A DNA stretch of 64,000 nucleotides from Paragorgia papillata (Eukaryota > Cnidaria > Anthozoa > Scleralcyonacea > Coralliidae): positions 1,279,501-1,343,500 of the forward strand of contig JAWNZC010000444.1 of NCBI GenBank assembly GCA_035771165.1, in the 5' to 3' direction. Position numbers and translations under genes: made by a program. Under the pieces are notes generated by a model. The model was not told the DNA's origin and did not search any database. It was given only the letters and a program-made list of their open reading frames with translations. Of this stretch, positions 24,639 to 38,477 are shown piece after piece (the stretch's first letter is position 1; each line of letters opens with the position of its first letter).

Positions 24639-25928
24639 TTTCTAACAAACCTCGAGCAGTCTCAACAAGAAAGATATCTTCCAACTCTATCGATGTTTCC
24701 TGGAACGTTCCAGATCACCCTAATGGCATCATACTTCACTACCGTATTTCTTGGAAGCTATTGGAAGATGATAACAACAAAACGGTTGCAAGTGAATCTA
24801 TTGTTGATGACAATGTATCGTCTATAGTTAGGTCATACACTATAACGAATTTGGGTGAGTTATCAAAACATTTTCTAATTAAAGACTACTCTAATAGATT
24901 TTGTACATTAACGTGACTTTTTCACTATGTGCATTTTCATTCGTTGTTGACCGTGATCTTTTAAAGGACACACACATAGATGACGTCAAATCACATCAGG
25001 ATACTTGTTTTTTCTTTTTTTATCCCTGAAAAATTATTCAATAAACCAGTTGAATTTTTTATTGTATAAAACAAATAGATTACATTTTTCTGTGTTTGTG
25101 TGTGTGCGATTTTTTACCCGCTGTGACGTCATCCGTGATCTATTACAGTACACACGGAAGAAAGTAATCTATTTGTTAAATAAAAAATTTTAATACGAAT
25201 TTACGTTGTTTATGTATATATTAATTTACGATATATATGTCCATTACATACCAGTTATATGGATAGGAAACATGGGTAACCAGCTTGAAAGCTTATGCTG
25301 CTCTTGTTGGCGCTCACTATCTTTACTACCATTCTTGTTATTTATATATTTTGCTTTACTCTGTTGTTGTTTTTTTCTAATTATTCATTGTTAATTTTCT
25401 TAAGACAGTGTAAATAGAATTGAATTGAATTGATAGGTTAAACAACTCGTGCACTCGCTGCTATTTCTCATTCTCCCAAGCTTTCACTAATGTTTTTGAT
25501 GAATTTTCATAAATATTGCTTTTTTGCCAGATGGAGTTTCTTTTGTTTTCGTGTGACTTACATGTATAACATGGTACAGATTTTGTAATTAACCAATTGC
25601 ACGTTCTGATACACAGTTATATGATATATATACAATATGAGCAGCCCACTGTATGGGTATTTACGACGTGAGCCGAAAACAATGAGAAAATCGGTCAGAA
25701 AATTTATCTAACTCAGAACGAATTGATATCCGATTTACAACACTTGATTAAAAATGTAATTTTTTTGAATTTTCATTATGAAATATTAATCAATTGAATA
25801 TGTATAAATATTTTACTACTTTTTTCACTGTTTAGAACCATATCGTCTTTACAACATTAATGTTTCTGCGTTTACAAGCATCGGTGAAGGAGCACGTGCT
25901 GTTGTTCAGGAAAGGACTAATGAATCTG
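24639..25928 (+). CDS. FN3 module 12 (exons 24639-24854 and 25836-25928)
   Basis: Consensus protein; one extra T in an intronic homopolymer near 25055. Confidence 0.9.
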
Positions 25929-26174
25929 GTTTGTGTGATAGTTTGTTAATGAGTTAATAATAAATTAATTTGACAGAGAAAGAAGTTACTGTGCTGTAAA
26001 CTAACGTATCTTTATCCTAGGAAACATGAAGATTTTTTATTCAGTTTCACTTTTTTTTCTTTTTAGTGTTTTTCTTTCTTGGGTAGGAATTTTTTCATTT
26101 TTGTAAAAAATATTGCTTAATAATATATAGGTTTACTATATCAACTAATAATTCTCTATTATAATTTTTTTTAG

Positions 26175-27464
26175 TTTCTAACAAACCTCGAGCAGTCTCA
26201 ACAAGAAAGATATCTTCCAACTCTATCGATGTTTCCTGGAACGTTCCAGATCACCCTAATGGCATCATACTTCACTACCGTATTTCTTGGAAGCTATTGG
26301 AAGATGATAACAACAAAACGGTTGCAAGTGAATCTATTGTTGATGACAATGTATCGTCTATAGTTAGGTCATACACTATAACGAATTTGGGTGAGTTATC
26401 AAAACATTTTCTAATTAAAGACTACTCTAATAGATTTTGTACATTAACGTGACTTTTTCACTATGTGCATTTTCATTCGTTGTTGACCGTGATCTTTTAA
26501 AGGACACACACATAGATGACGTCAAATCACATCAGGATACTTGTTTTTTCTTTTTTTATCCCTGAAAAAATTATTCAATAAACCAGTTGAATTTTTATTG
26601 TATAAAACAAATAGATTACATTTTTCTGTGTTTGTGTGTGTGCGATTTTTTACCCGCTGTGACGTCATCCGTGATCTATTACAGTACACACGGAAGAAAG
26701 TAATCTATTTGTTAAATAAAAAATTTTAATACGAATTTACGTTGTTTATGTATATATTAATTTACGATATATATGTCCATTACATACCAGTTATATGGAT
26801 AGGAAACATGGGTAACCAGCTTGAAAGCTTATGCTGCTCTTGTTGGCGCTCGCTATCTTTACTACCATTCTTGTTATTTATATATTTTGCTTTACTCTGT
26901 TGTTGTTTTTTTCTAATTATTCATTGTTAATTTTCTTAAGACAGTGTAAATAGAATTGAATTGAATTGATAGGTTAAACAACTCGTGCACTCGCTGCTAT
27001 TTCTCATTCTCCCAAGCTTTCACTCATGTTTTTGATGAATTTTCATAAATATTGCTTTTTTGCCAGATGGAGTTTCTTTTGTTTTCGTGTGACTTACATG
27101 TATAACATGGTACAGATTTTGTAATTAACCAATTGCACGTTCTGATACACAGTTATATGATATATATACAATATGAGCAGCCCACTGTATGGGTATTTAC
27201 GACGTGAGCCGAAAACAATGAGAAAATCGGTCAGAAAATTTATCTAACTCAGAACGAATTGATATCCGATTTACAACACTTGATTAAAAATGTAATTTTT
27301 TTGAATTTTCATTATGAAATATTAATCAATTGAATATGTATAAATATTTTACTACTTTTTTCACTGTTTAGAACCATATCGTCTTTACAACATTAATGTT
27401 TCTGCGTTTACAAGCATCGGTGAAGGAGCACGTGCTGTTGTTCAGGAAAGGACTAATGAATCTG
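26175..27464 (+). CDS. FN3 module 13 (exons 26175-26390 and 27372-27464)
   Basis: Consensus protein; one extra A in an intronic run near 26568. Confidence 0.9.
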
Positions 27465-27710
27465 GTTTGTGTGATAGTTTGTTAATGAGTTAATAATAAA
27501 TTAATTTGACAGAGAAAGAAGTTACTGTGCTGTAAACTAACGTATCTTTATCCTAGGAAACATGAAGATTTTTTATTCAGTTTCACTTTTTTTTCTTTTT
27601 AGTGTTTTTCTTTCTTGGCTAGGAATTTTTTCATTTTTGTAAAAAATATTGCTTAATAATATATAGGTTTACTATATCAACTAATAATTCTCTATTATAA
27701 TTTTTTTTAG

Positions 27711-29003
27711 TTTCTAACAAACCTCGAGCAGTCTCAACAAGAAAGATATCTTCCAACTCTATCGATGTTTCCTGGAACGTTCCAGATCACCCTAATGGCA
27801 TCATACTTCACTACCGTATTTCTTGGAAGCTATTGGAAGATGATAACAACAAAACGGTTGCAAGTGAATCTATTGTTGATGACAATGTATCGTCTATAGT
27901 TAGGTCATACACTATAACGAATTTGGGTGAGTTATCAAAACATTTTCTAATTAAAGACTACTCTAATAGATTTTGTACATTAACGTGACTTTTTCACTAT
28001 GTGCATTTTCATTCGTTGTTGACCGTGATCTTTTAAAGGACACACACATAGATGACGTCAAATCACATCAGGATACTTGTTTTTTCTTTTTTTATCCCTG
28101 AAAAATTATTCAATAAACCAGTTGAATTTTTATTGTATAAAACAAATAGATTACATTTTTCTGTGTTTGTGTGTGTGTGTGCGATTTTTTACCCGCTGTG
28201 ACGTCATCCGTGATCTATTACAGTACACACGGAAGAAAGTAATCTATTTGTTAAATAAAAAATTTTAATACGAATTTACGTTGTTTATGTATATATTAAT
28301 TTACGATATATATGTCCATTACATACCAGTTATATGGATAGGAAACATGGGTAACCAGCTTGAAAGCTTATGCTGCTCTTGTTGGCGCTCACTATCTTTA
28401 CTACCATTCTTGTTATTTATATATTTTGCTTTACTCTGTTGTTGTTTCTTTCAAATTATTCATTGTTAATTTTCTTAAGACAGTGTCAATAGAATTGAAT
28501 TGAATTGATAGGTTAAACAACTCGTGCACTCGCTGCTATTTCTCATTCTCCCAAGCTTTCACTCATGTTTTTGATGAATTTTCATAAATATTGCTTTTTT
28601 GCCAGATGGAGTTTCTTTTGTTTTCGTGTGACTTACATGTATAACATGGTACAGATTTTGTAATTAACCAATTGCACGTTCTGATACACAGTTATATGAT
28701 ATATATACAATATGAGCAGCCCACTGTATGGGTATTTACGACGTGAGCCGAAAACAATGAGAAAATCGGTCAGAAAATTTATCTAACTCAGAACGAATTG
28801 ATATCCGATTTACAACACTTGATTAAAAATGTAATTTTTTTGAATTTTCATTATGAAATATTAATCAATTGAATATGTATAAATATTTTACTACTTTTTT
28901 CACTGTTTAGAACCATATCGTCTTTACAACATTAATGTTTCTGCGTTTACAAGCATCGGTGAAGGAGCACGTGCTGTTGTTCAGGAAAGGACTAATGAAT
29001 CTG
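27711..29003 (+). CDS. FN3 module 14 (exons 27711-27926 and 28911-29003)
   Basis: Consensus protein; carries the long GT run of module 9 together with the downstream intron variants of modules 10 and 15, a mosaic state. Confidence 0.9.
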
Positions 29004-29249
29004 GTTTGTGTGATAGTTTGTTAATGAGTTAATAATAAATTAATTTGACAGAGAAAGAAGTTACTGTGCTGTAAACTAACGTATCTTTATCCTAGGAAAC
29101 ATGAAGATTTTTTATTCAGTTTCACTTTTTTTTCTTTTTAGTGTTTTTCTTTCTTGGGTAGGAATTTTTTCATTTTTGTAAAAAATATTGCTTAATAATA
29201 TATAGGTTTACTATATCAACTAATAATTCTCTATTATAATTTTTTTTAG

Positions 29250-30538
29250 TTTCTAACAAACCTCGAGCAGTCTCAACAAGAAAGATATCTTCCAACTCTA
29301 TCGATGTTTCCTGGAACGTTCCAGATCACCCTAATGGCATCATACTTCACTACCGTATTTCTTGGAAGCTATTGGAAGATGATAACAACAAAACGGTTGC
29401 AAGTGAATCTATTGTTGATGACAATGTATCGTCTATAGTTAGGTCATACACTATAACGAATTTGGGTGAGTTATCAAAAAATTTTCTAATTAAAGACTAC
29501 TCTAATAGATTTTGTACATTAACGTGACTTTTTCACTATGTGCATTTTCATTCGTTGTTGACCGTGATCTTTTAAAGGACACACACATAGATGACGTCAA
29601 ATCACATCAGGATACTTGTTTTTTCTTTTTTTATCCCTGAAAAATTATTCAATAAACCAGTTGAATTTTTATTGTATAAAACAAATAGATTACATTTTTC
29701 TGTGTTTGTGTGTGTGCGATTTTTTACCCGCTGTGACGTCATCCGTGATCTATTACAGTACACACGGAAGAAAGTAATCTATTTGTTAAATAAAAAATTT
29801 TAATACGAATTTACGTTGTTTATGTATATATTAATTTACGATATATATGTCCATTACATACCAGTTATATGGATAGGAAACATGGGTAACCAGCTTGAAA
29901 GCTTATGCTGCTCTTGTTGGCGCTCACTATCTTTACTACCATTCTTGTTATTTATATATTTTGCTTTACTCTGTTGTTGTTTCTTTCTAATTATTCATTG
30001 TTAATTTTCTTAAGACAGTGTCAATAGAATTGAATTGAATTGATAGGTTAAACAACTCGTGCACTCGCTGCTATTTCTCATTCTCCCAAGCTTTCACTCA
30101 TGTTTTTGATGAATTTTCATAAATATTGCTTTTTTGCCAGATGGAGTTTCTTTTGTTTTCGTGTGACTTACATGTATAACATGGTACAGATTTTGTAATT
30201 AACCAATTGCACGTTCTGATACACAGTTATATGATATATATACAATATGAGCAGCCCACTGTATGGGTATTTACGACGTGAGCCGAAAACAATGAGAAAA
30301 TCGGTCAGAAAATTTATCTAACTCAGAACGAATTGATATCCGATTTACAACACTTGATTAAAAATGTAATTTTTTTGAATTTTCATTATGAAATATTAAT
30401 CAATTGAATATGTATAAATATTTTACTACTTTTTTCACTGTTTAGAACCATATCGTCTTTACAACATTAATGTTTCTGCGTTTACAAGCATCGGTGAAGG
30501 AGCACGTGCTGTTGTTCAGGAAAGGACTAATGAATCTG
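29250..30538 (+). CDS. FN3 module 15 (exons 29250-29465 and 30446-30538)
   Basis: Consensus protein with intact splice sites. Confidence 0.9.
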
Positions 30539-30784
30539 GTTTGTGTGATAGTTTGTTAATGAGTTAATAATAAATTAATTTGACAGAGAAAGAAGTTACT
30601 GTGCTGTAAACTAACGTATCTTGATCCTAGGAAACATGAAGATTTTTTATTCAGTTTCACTTTTTTTTCTTTTTAGTGTTTTTCTTTCTTGGCTAGGAAT
30701 TTTTTCATTTTTGTAAAAAATATTGCTTAATAATATATAGGTTTACTATATCAACTAATAATTCTCTATTATAATTTTTTTTAG

Positions 30785-32076
30785 TTTCTAACAAACCTCG
30801 AGCAGTCTCAACAAGAAAGATATCTTCCAACTCTATCGATGTTTCCTGGAACGTTCCAGATCACCCTAATGGCATCATACTTCACTACCGTATTTCTTGG
30901 AAGCTATTGGAAGATGATAACAACAAAACGGTTGCAAGTGAATCTATTGTTGATGACAATGTATCGTCTATAGTTAGGTCATACACTATAACGAATTTGG
31001 GTGAGTTATCAAAACATTTTCTAATTAAAGACTACTCTAATAGATTTTGTACATTAACGTGACTTTTTCACTATGTGCATTTTCATTCGTTGTTGACCGT
31101 GATCTTTTAAAGGACACACACATAGATGACGTCAAATCACAACAGGATACTTGTTTTTTTCTTTTTTTATCCCTGAAAAATTATTCAATAAACCAGTTGA
31201 ATTTTTATTGTATAAAACAAATAGATTACATTTTTCTGTGTTTGCGTGTGTGCGATTTTTTACCCGCTGTGACGTCATCCGTGATCTATATTACAGTACA
31301 CACGGAAGAAAGTAATCTATTTGTTAAATAAAAAATTTTAATACGAATTTACGTTGTTTATGTATATATTAATTTACGATATATATGTCCATTACATACC
31401 AGTTATATGGATAGGAAACATGGGTAACCAGCTTGAAAGCTTATGCTGCTCTTGTTGCCGCTCACTATCTTTACTACCATTCTTGTTATTTATATATTTT
31501 GCTTTCCTCTGTTGTTGTTTTTTTCTAATTATTCATTGTTAATTTTCTTAAGACAGTGTAAATAGAATTGAATTGAATTGATAGGTTAAACAACTCGTGC
31601 ACTCGCTGCTATTTCTCATTCTCCCAAGCTTTCACTAATGTTTTTGATGAATTTTCATAAATATTGCTTTTTTGCCAGATGGAGTTTCTTTTGTTTTCGT
31701 GTGACTTACATGTATAACATGGTACAGATTTTGTAATTAACCAATTGCACGTTCTGATACACAGTTATATGATATATATACAATATGAGCAGCCCACTGT
31801 ATGGGTATTTACGACGTGAGCCGAAAACAATGAGAAAATCGGTCAGAAAATTTATCTAACTCAGAACGAATTGATATCCGATTTACAACACTTGATTAAA
31901 AATGTAATTTTTTTGAATTTTCATTATGAAATATTAATCAATTGAATATGTATAAATATTTTACTACTTTTTTCACTGTTTAGAACCATATCGTCTTTAC
32001 AACATTAATGTTTCTGCGTTTACAAGCATCGGTGAAGGAGCACGTGCTGTTGTTCAGGAAAGGACTAATGAATCTG
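30785..32076 (+). CDS. FN3 module 16 (exons 30785-31000 and 31984-32076)
   Basis: Consensus protein. The intron has several private changes, including an extra TA before TTACAGTACACACG. Confidence 0.9.
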
Positions 32077-32322
32077 GTTTGTGTGATAGTTTGTTAATGA
32101 GTTAATAATAAATTAATTTGACAGAGAAAGAAGTTACTGTGCTGTAAACTAACGTATCTTGATCCTAGGAAACATGAAGATTTTTTATTCAGTTTCACTT
32201 TTTTTTCTTTTTAGTGTTTTTCTTTCTTGGCTAGAAATTTTTTCATTTTTGTAAAAAATATTGCTTAATAATACATAGGTTTACTATATCAACTAATAAT
32301 TCTCTATTATAATTTTTTTTAG

Positions 32323-33613
32323 TTTCTAACAAACCTCGAGCAGTCTCAATAAGAAAGATATCTTCCAACTCTATCGATGTTTCCTGGAACGTTCCAGATC
32401 ACCCTAATGGCATCATACTTCACTACCGTATTTCTTGGAAGCTATTGGAAGATGATAACAACAAAACGGTTGCAAGTGAATCTATTGTTGATGACAATGT
32501 ATCGTCTATAGTTACGTCATACACTATAACGAATTTGGGTGAGTTATCAAAACATTTTCTAATTAAAGACTACTCTAATAGATTTTGTACATTAACGTGA
32601 CTTTTTCACTATGTGCATTTTCATTCGTTGTTGACCGTGATCTTTTAAAGGACACACACATAGATGACGTCAAATCACATCAGGATACTTGTTTTTTCTT
32701 TTTTTATCCCTGAAAAATTATTCAATAAACCAGTTGAATTTTTATTGTATAAAACAAATAGATTACATTTTTCTGTGTTTGTATGTGTGCGATTTTTTAC
32801 CCGCTGTGACGTCATCCGTGATCTATTACAGTACACACGGAAGAAAGTAATCTATTTGTTAAATAAAAAATTTTAATACGAATTTACGTTGTTTATGTAT
32901 ATATTAATTTACGATATATATGTCCATTACATACCAGTTATATGGATAGGAAACATGGGTAACCAGCTTGAAAGCTTATGCTGCTCTTGTTGGCGCTCAC
33001 TATCTTTACTACCATTCTTGTTATTTATATATTTTGCTTTACTCTGTTGTTGTTTTTTTCTAATTATTCATTGTTAATTTTCTTAAGACAGTGTAAATAG
33101 AATTGAATTGAATTGATAGGTTAAACAACTCGTGCACTCGCTGCTATTTCTCATACTCCCAAGCTTGCACTCATGTTTTTGATGAATTTTCATAAATATT
33201 GCTTTTTTTGCCAGATGGAGTTTCTTTTGTTTTCGTGTGACTTACATGTATAACATGGTACAGATTTTGTAATTAACCAATTGCACGTTCTGATACACAG
33301 TTATATGATATATATACAATATGAGCAGCCCACTGTATGGGTATTTACGACGTGAGCCGAAAACAATGAGAAAATCGGTCAGAAAATTTATCTAACTCAG
33401 AACGAATTGATATCCGATTTACAACACTTGATTAAAAATGTAATTTTTTTGAATTTTCATTATGAAATATTAATCAATTGAATATGTATAAATATTTTAC
33501 TACTTTTTTCACTGTTTAGAACCATATCGTCTTTACAACATTAATGTTTCTGCGTTTTACAAGCATCGGTGAAGGAGCACGTGCTGTTGTTCAGGAAAGG
33601 ACTAATGAATCTG
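32323..33613 (+). CDS. FN3 module 17 (exons 32323-32538 and 33520-33613); +1 frameshift in exon B
   Basis: Exon A has T10I and R65T. Exon B is 94 bp instead of 93 because the Phe85 codon reads GCGTTTTAC with one extra T near 33557. Read literally, this shifts the frame in the last strand of the domain. Homopolymer context and the local excess of one-base insertions suggest a sequence error. Confidence 0.75.
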
Positions 33614-33859
33614 GTTTGTGTGATAGTTTGTTAATGAGTTAATAATAAATTAATTTGACAGAGAAAGAAGTTACTGTGCTGTAAACTAACGTATCTTGAT
33701 CCTAGGAAACATGAAGATTTTTTATTCAGTTTCACTTTTTTTTCTTTTTAGTGTTTTTCTTTCTTGGTTAGGAATTTTTTCATTTTTGTAAAAAATATTG
33801 CTTAATAATATATAGGTTTACTATATCAACTAATAATTCTCTATTAAAATTTTTTTTAG

Positions 33860-35151
33860 TTTCTAACAAACCTCGAGCAGTCTCAACAAGAAAGATATCT
33901 TCCAACTCTATCGATGTTTCCTGGAACGTTCCAGATCACCCTAATGGCATCATACTTCACTACCGTCTTTCTTGGAAGCTATTGGAAGATGATAACAACA
34001 AAACGGTTTGCAAGTGAATCTATTGTTGATGACAATGTATCGTCTATAGTTAGGTCATACACTATAACGAATTTGGGTGAGTTATCAAAACATTTTCTAA
34101 TTAAAGACTACTCTAATAGATTTTGTACATTAACGTGACTTTTTCACTATGTGCATTTTCATTCGTTGTTGACCGTGATCTTTTAAAGGACACACACATA
34201 GATGACGTCAAATCACATCAGGATACTTGTTTTTTCTTTTTTTATCCCTGAAAAATTATTCAATAAACCAGTTGAATTTTTATTGTATAAAACAAATAGA
34301 TTACATTTTTCTGTGTTTGTGTGTGTGCGATTTTTTACCCGCTGTGACGTCATCCGTGATCTATTACAGTACACACGGAAGAAAGTAATCTATTTGTTAA
34401 ATAAAAAATTTTAATACGAATTTACGTTGTTTATTTATATTAATTTACGATATATATGTCCATTACATACCAGTTACATAGATAAGAAACATGCATGGGT
34501 AACCAGCTTGAAAGCTTATGCTGCTCTTGTTGGCGCTCACTATCTTTACTACCATTCTTGTTATTTATATATTTTGCTTTACTCTGTTGTTGTTTTTTTC
34601 TAATTATTCATTGTTAATTTTCTTAAGACAGTGTAAATAGAATTGAATTGAATTGATAGGTTAAACAACTCGTGCACTCGCTGCTATTTCTCATTCTCCC
34701 AAGCTTTCACTCATGTTTTTGATGAATTTTCATAAATATTGCTTTTTTGCCAGATGGAGTTTCTTTTGTTTTCGTGTGACTTACATGTATAACATGGTAC
34801 AGATTTTGTAATTAACCAATTGCACGTTCTGATACACAGTTATATGATATATATACAATATGAGCAGCCCACTGTATGGGTATTTACGACGTGAGCCGAA
34901 AACAATGAGAAAATCGCTCAGAAAATTTATCTAACTCAGAACGAATTGATATCCGATTTACAACACTTGATTAAAAATGTAATTTTTTTGAATTTTCATT
35001 ATGAAATATTAATCAATTGAATATGTATAAATATTTTACTACTTTTTTCACTGTTTAGAACCATATCGTCTTTACAACATTAATGTTTCTGCGTTTACAA
35101 GCATCGGTGAAGGAGCACGTGCTGTTGTTCAGGAAAGGACTAATGAATCTG
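33860..35151 (+). CDS. FN3 module 18 (exons 33860-34076 and 35059-35151); +1 frameshift in exon A
   Basis: Exon A is 217 bp: an extra T in CGGTTTGC around codon 50. It also has I37L. The same extra T and I37L recur in module 19, so this indel was either duplicated with the unit or is a shared assembly artefact. Exon B is consensus. Confidence 0.72.
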
Positions 35152-35398
35152 GTTTGTGTGATAGTTTGTTAATGAGTTAATAATAAATTAATTTGACAGA
35201 GAAAGAAGTTACTGTGCTGTAAACTAACGTATCTTGATCCTAGGAAACATGAAGATTTTTTTATTCAGTTTCACTTTTTTTTTCTTTTTAGTGTTTTTCT
35301 TTCTTGGCTAGGAATTTTTTTCATTTTTGTAAAAAATATTGCTTAATAATATAGGTTTACTATATCAACTAATAATTCTCTATTATAATTTTTTTTAG

Positions 35399-36693
35399 TT
35401 TCTAACAAACCTCGAGCAGTCCTCAACAAGAAAGATATCTTCCAACTCTATCGATGTTTCCTGGAACGTTCCAGATCACCCTAATGGCATCATACTTCAC
35501 TACCGTCTTTCTTGGAAGCTATTGGAAGATGATAACAACAAAACGGTTTGCAAGTGAATCTATTGTTGATGACAATGTATCGTCTATAGTTAGGTCATAC
35601 ACTATAACGAATTTGGGTGAGTTATCAAAACATTTTCTAATTAAAGACTACTCTAATAGATTTTGTACATTAACGTGACTTTTTCACTATGTGCATTTTC
35701 ATTCGTTGTTGACCGTGATCTTTTAAAGGACACACACATAGATGACGTCAAATCACATCAGGATACTTGTTTTTTCTTTTTTTATCCCTGAAAAATTATT
35801 CAAATAAACCAGTTGAATTTTTTATTGTATAAAACAAATAGATTACATTTTTCTGTGTTTGTGTGTGTGCGATTTTTTACCCGCTGTGACGTCATCCGTG
35901 ATCTATTACAGTACACACGGAAGAAAGTAATCTATTTGTTAAATAAAAAATTTTAATACGAATTTACGTTGTTTATTTATATTAATTTACGATATATATG
36001 TCCATTACATACCAGTTACATAGATAAGAAACATGCATGGGTAACCAGCTTGAAAGCTTATGCTGCTCTTGTTGGCGCTCACTATCTTTACTACCATTCT
36101 TGTTATTTATATATTTTGCTTTACTCTGTTGTTGTTTTTTTCTAATTATTCATTGTTAATTTTCTTAAGACAGTGTAAATAGAATTGAATTGAATTGATA
36201 GGTTAAACAACTCGTGCACTCGCTGCTATTTCTCATTCTCCCAAGCTTTCACTCATGTTTTTGATGAATTTTCATAAATATTGCTTTTTTGCCAGATGGA
36301 GTTTCTTTTGTTTTCGTGTGACTTACATGTATAACATGGTACAGATTTTGTAATTAACCAATTGCACGTTCTGATACACAGTTATATGATATATATACAA
36401 TATGAGCAGCCCACTGTATGGGTATTTACGACGTGAGCCGAAAACAATGAGAAAATCGCTCAGAAAATTTATCTAACTCAGAACGAATTGATATCCGATT
36501 TACAGCACTTGATTAAAAATGTAATTTTTTTGAATTTTCATTATGAAATATTAATCAATTGAATATGTATAAATATTTTACTACTTTTTTCACTGTTTAG
36601 AACCATATCGTCTTTACAACATTAATGTTTCTGCGTTTACAAGCATCGGTGAAGGAGCACGTGCTGTTGTTCAGGAAAGGACTAATGAATCTG
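35399..36693 (+). CDS. FN3 module 19 (exons 35399-35616 and 36601-36693); two +1 frameshifts in exon A
   Basis: Exon A is 218 bp: an extra C near codon 8 (CAGTCCTC) and the same extra T near codon 50 as module 18. I37L is shared with module 18. Surrounding introns of this unit carry several further one-base insertions. Exon B is consensus. Confidence 0.7.
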
Positions 36694-36939
36694 GTTTGTG
36701 TGATAGTTTGTTAATGAGTTAATAATAAATTAATTTGACAGAGAAAGAAGTTACTGTGCTGTAAACTAACGTATCTTGATCCTAGGAAACATGAAGATTT
36801 TTTATTCAGTTTCACTTTTTTTTCTTTTTAGTGTTTTTCTTTCTTGGCTAGGAATTTTTTCATTTTTGTAAAAAATATTGCTTAATAATATATAGGTTTA
36901 CTATATCAACTAATAATTCTCTATTATAATTTTTTTTAG

Positions 36940-38230
36940 TTTCTAACAAACCTCGAGCAGTCTCAACAAGAAAGATATGTTCCAACTCTATCGATGTTTC
37001 CTGGAACGTTCCAGATCACCCTAATGGCATCATACTTCACTACCGTATTTCTTGGAAGCTATTGGAAGATGATAACAACAAAACGGTTGCAAGTGAATCT
37101 ATTGTTGATGACAATGTATCGTCTATAGTTAGGTCATACACTATAACGAATTTGGGTGAGTTATCAAAACATTTTCTAATTAAAGACTACTCTAATAGAT
37201 TTTGCACATTAACGTGACGTTTTCACTATGTGCATTTTCATTCGTTGTTGACCGTGATCTTTTAAAGGACACACACATAGATGACGTCAAATCACATCAG
37301 GATACTTGTTTTTTCTTTTTTTATCCCTGAAAAATTATTCAATAAACCAGTTGAATTTTTATTGTATAAAACAAATAGATTACATTTTTCTGTGTTTGTG
37401 TGTGTGCGATTTTTTACCCGCTGTGACGTCATCCGTGATCTATTACAGTACACACGGAAGAAAGTAATCTATTTGTTAAATAAGAAATTTTAATACGAAT
37501 TTACGTTGTTTATGTATATATTAATTTACGATATATATGTCCATTACATACCAGTTATATCGATAGGAAACATGGGTAACCAGCTTGAAAGCTTATGCTG
37601 CTCTTGTTGGCGCTCACTATCTTTACTACCATTCTTGTTATTTATATATTTTGCTTTACTCTGTTGTTGTTTTTTTTCTAATTATTCATTGTTAATTTTC
37701 TTAAGACAGTGTAAATAGAATTGAATTGAATTGATAGGTTAAACAACTCGTGCACTCGCTGCTATTTCTCATTCTCCCAAGCTTTCACTCATGTTTTTGA
37801 TGAATTTTCATAAATATTGCTTTTTTGCCAGATGGAGTTTCTTTTGTTTTCGTGTGACTTACATGTATAACATGGTACAGATTTTGTAATTAACCAATTG
37901 CACGTTCTGATACACAGTTATATGATATATATACAATATGAGCAGCCCACTGTATGGGTATTTACAACGTGAGCCGAAAACAATGAGAAAATCGGTCAGA
38001 AAAATTTATCTAACTCAGAACGAATTGATATCCGATTTACAACACTTGATTAAAAATGTAATTTTTTTGAATTTTCATTATGAAATATTAATCAATTGAA
38101 TATGTATAAATATTTTACTACTTTTTTCACTGTTTAGAACCATATCGTCTTTACAACATTAATGTTTCTGCGTTTACAAGCATCGGTGAAGGAGCACGTG
38201 CTGTTGTTCAGGAAAGGACTAATGAATCTG
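36940..38230 (+). CDS. FN3 module 20 (exons 36940-37155 and 38138-38230)
   Basis: One coding change, S14C, which introduces a cysteine into a module family that otherwise has none. Exon B is consensus. Confidence 0.88.
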
Positions 38231-38477
38231 GTTTGTGTGATAGTTTGTTAATGAGTTAATAATAAATTAATTTGACAGAGAAAGAAGTTACTGTGCTGTA
38301 AACTAAACGTATCTTGATCCTAGGAAACATGAAGATTTTTTATTCAGTTTCACTTTTTTTTCTTTTTAGTGTTTTTCTTTCTTGGCTAGGATTTTTTTCA
38401 TTTTTGTAAAAAATATTGCTTAATAATATATAGGTTTACTATATCAACTAATAATTCTCTATTATAATTTTTTTTAG

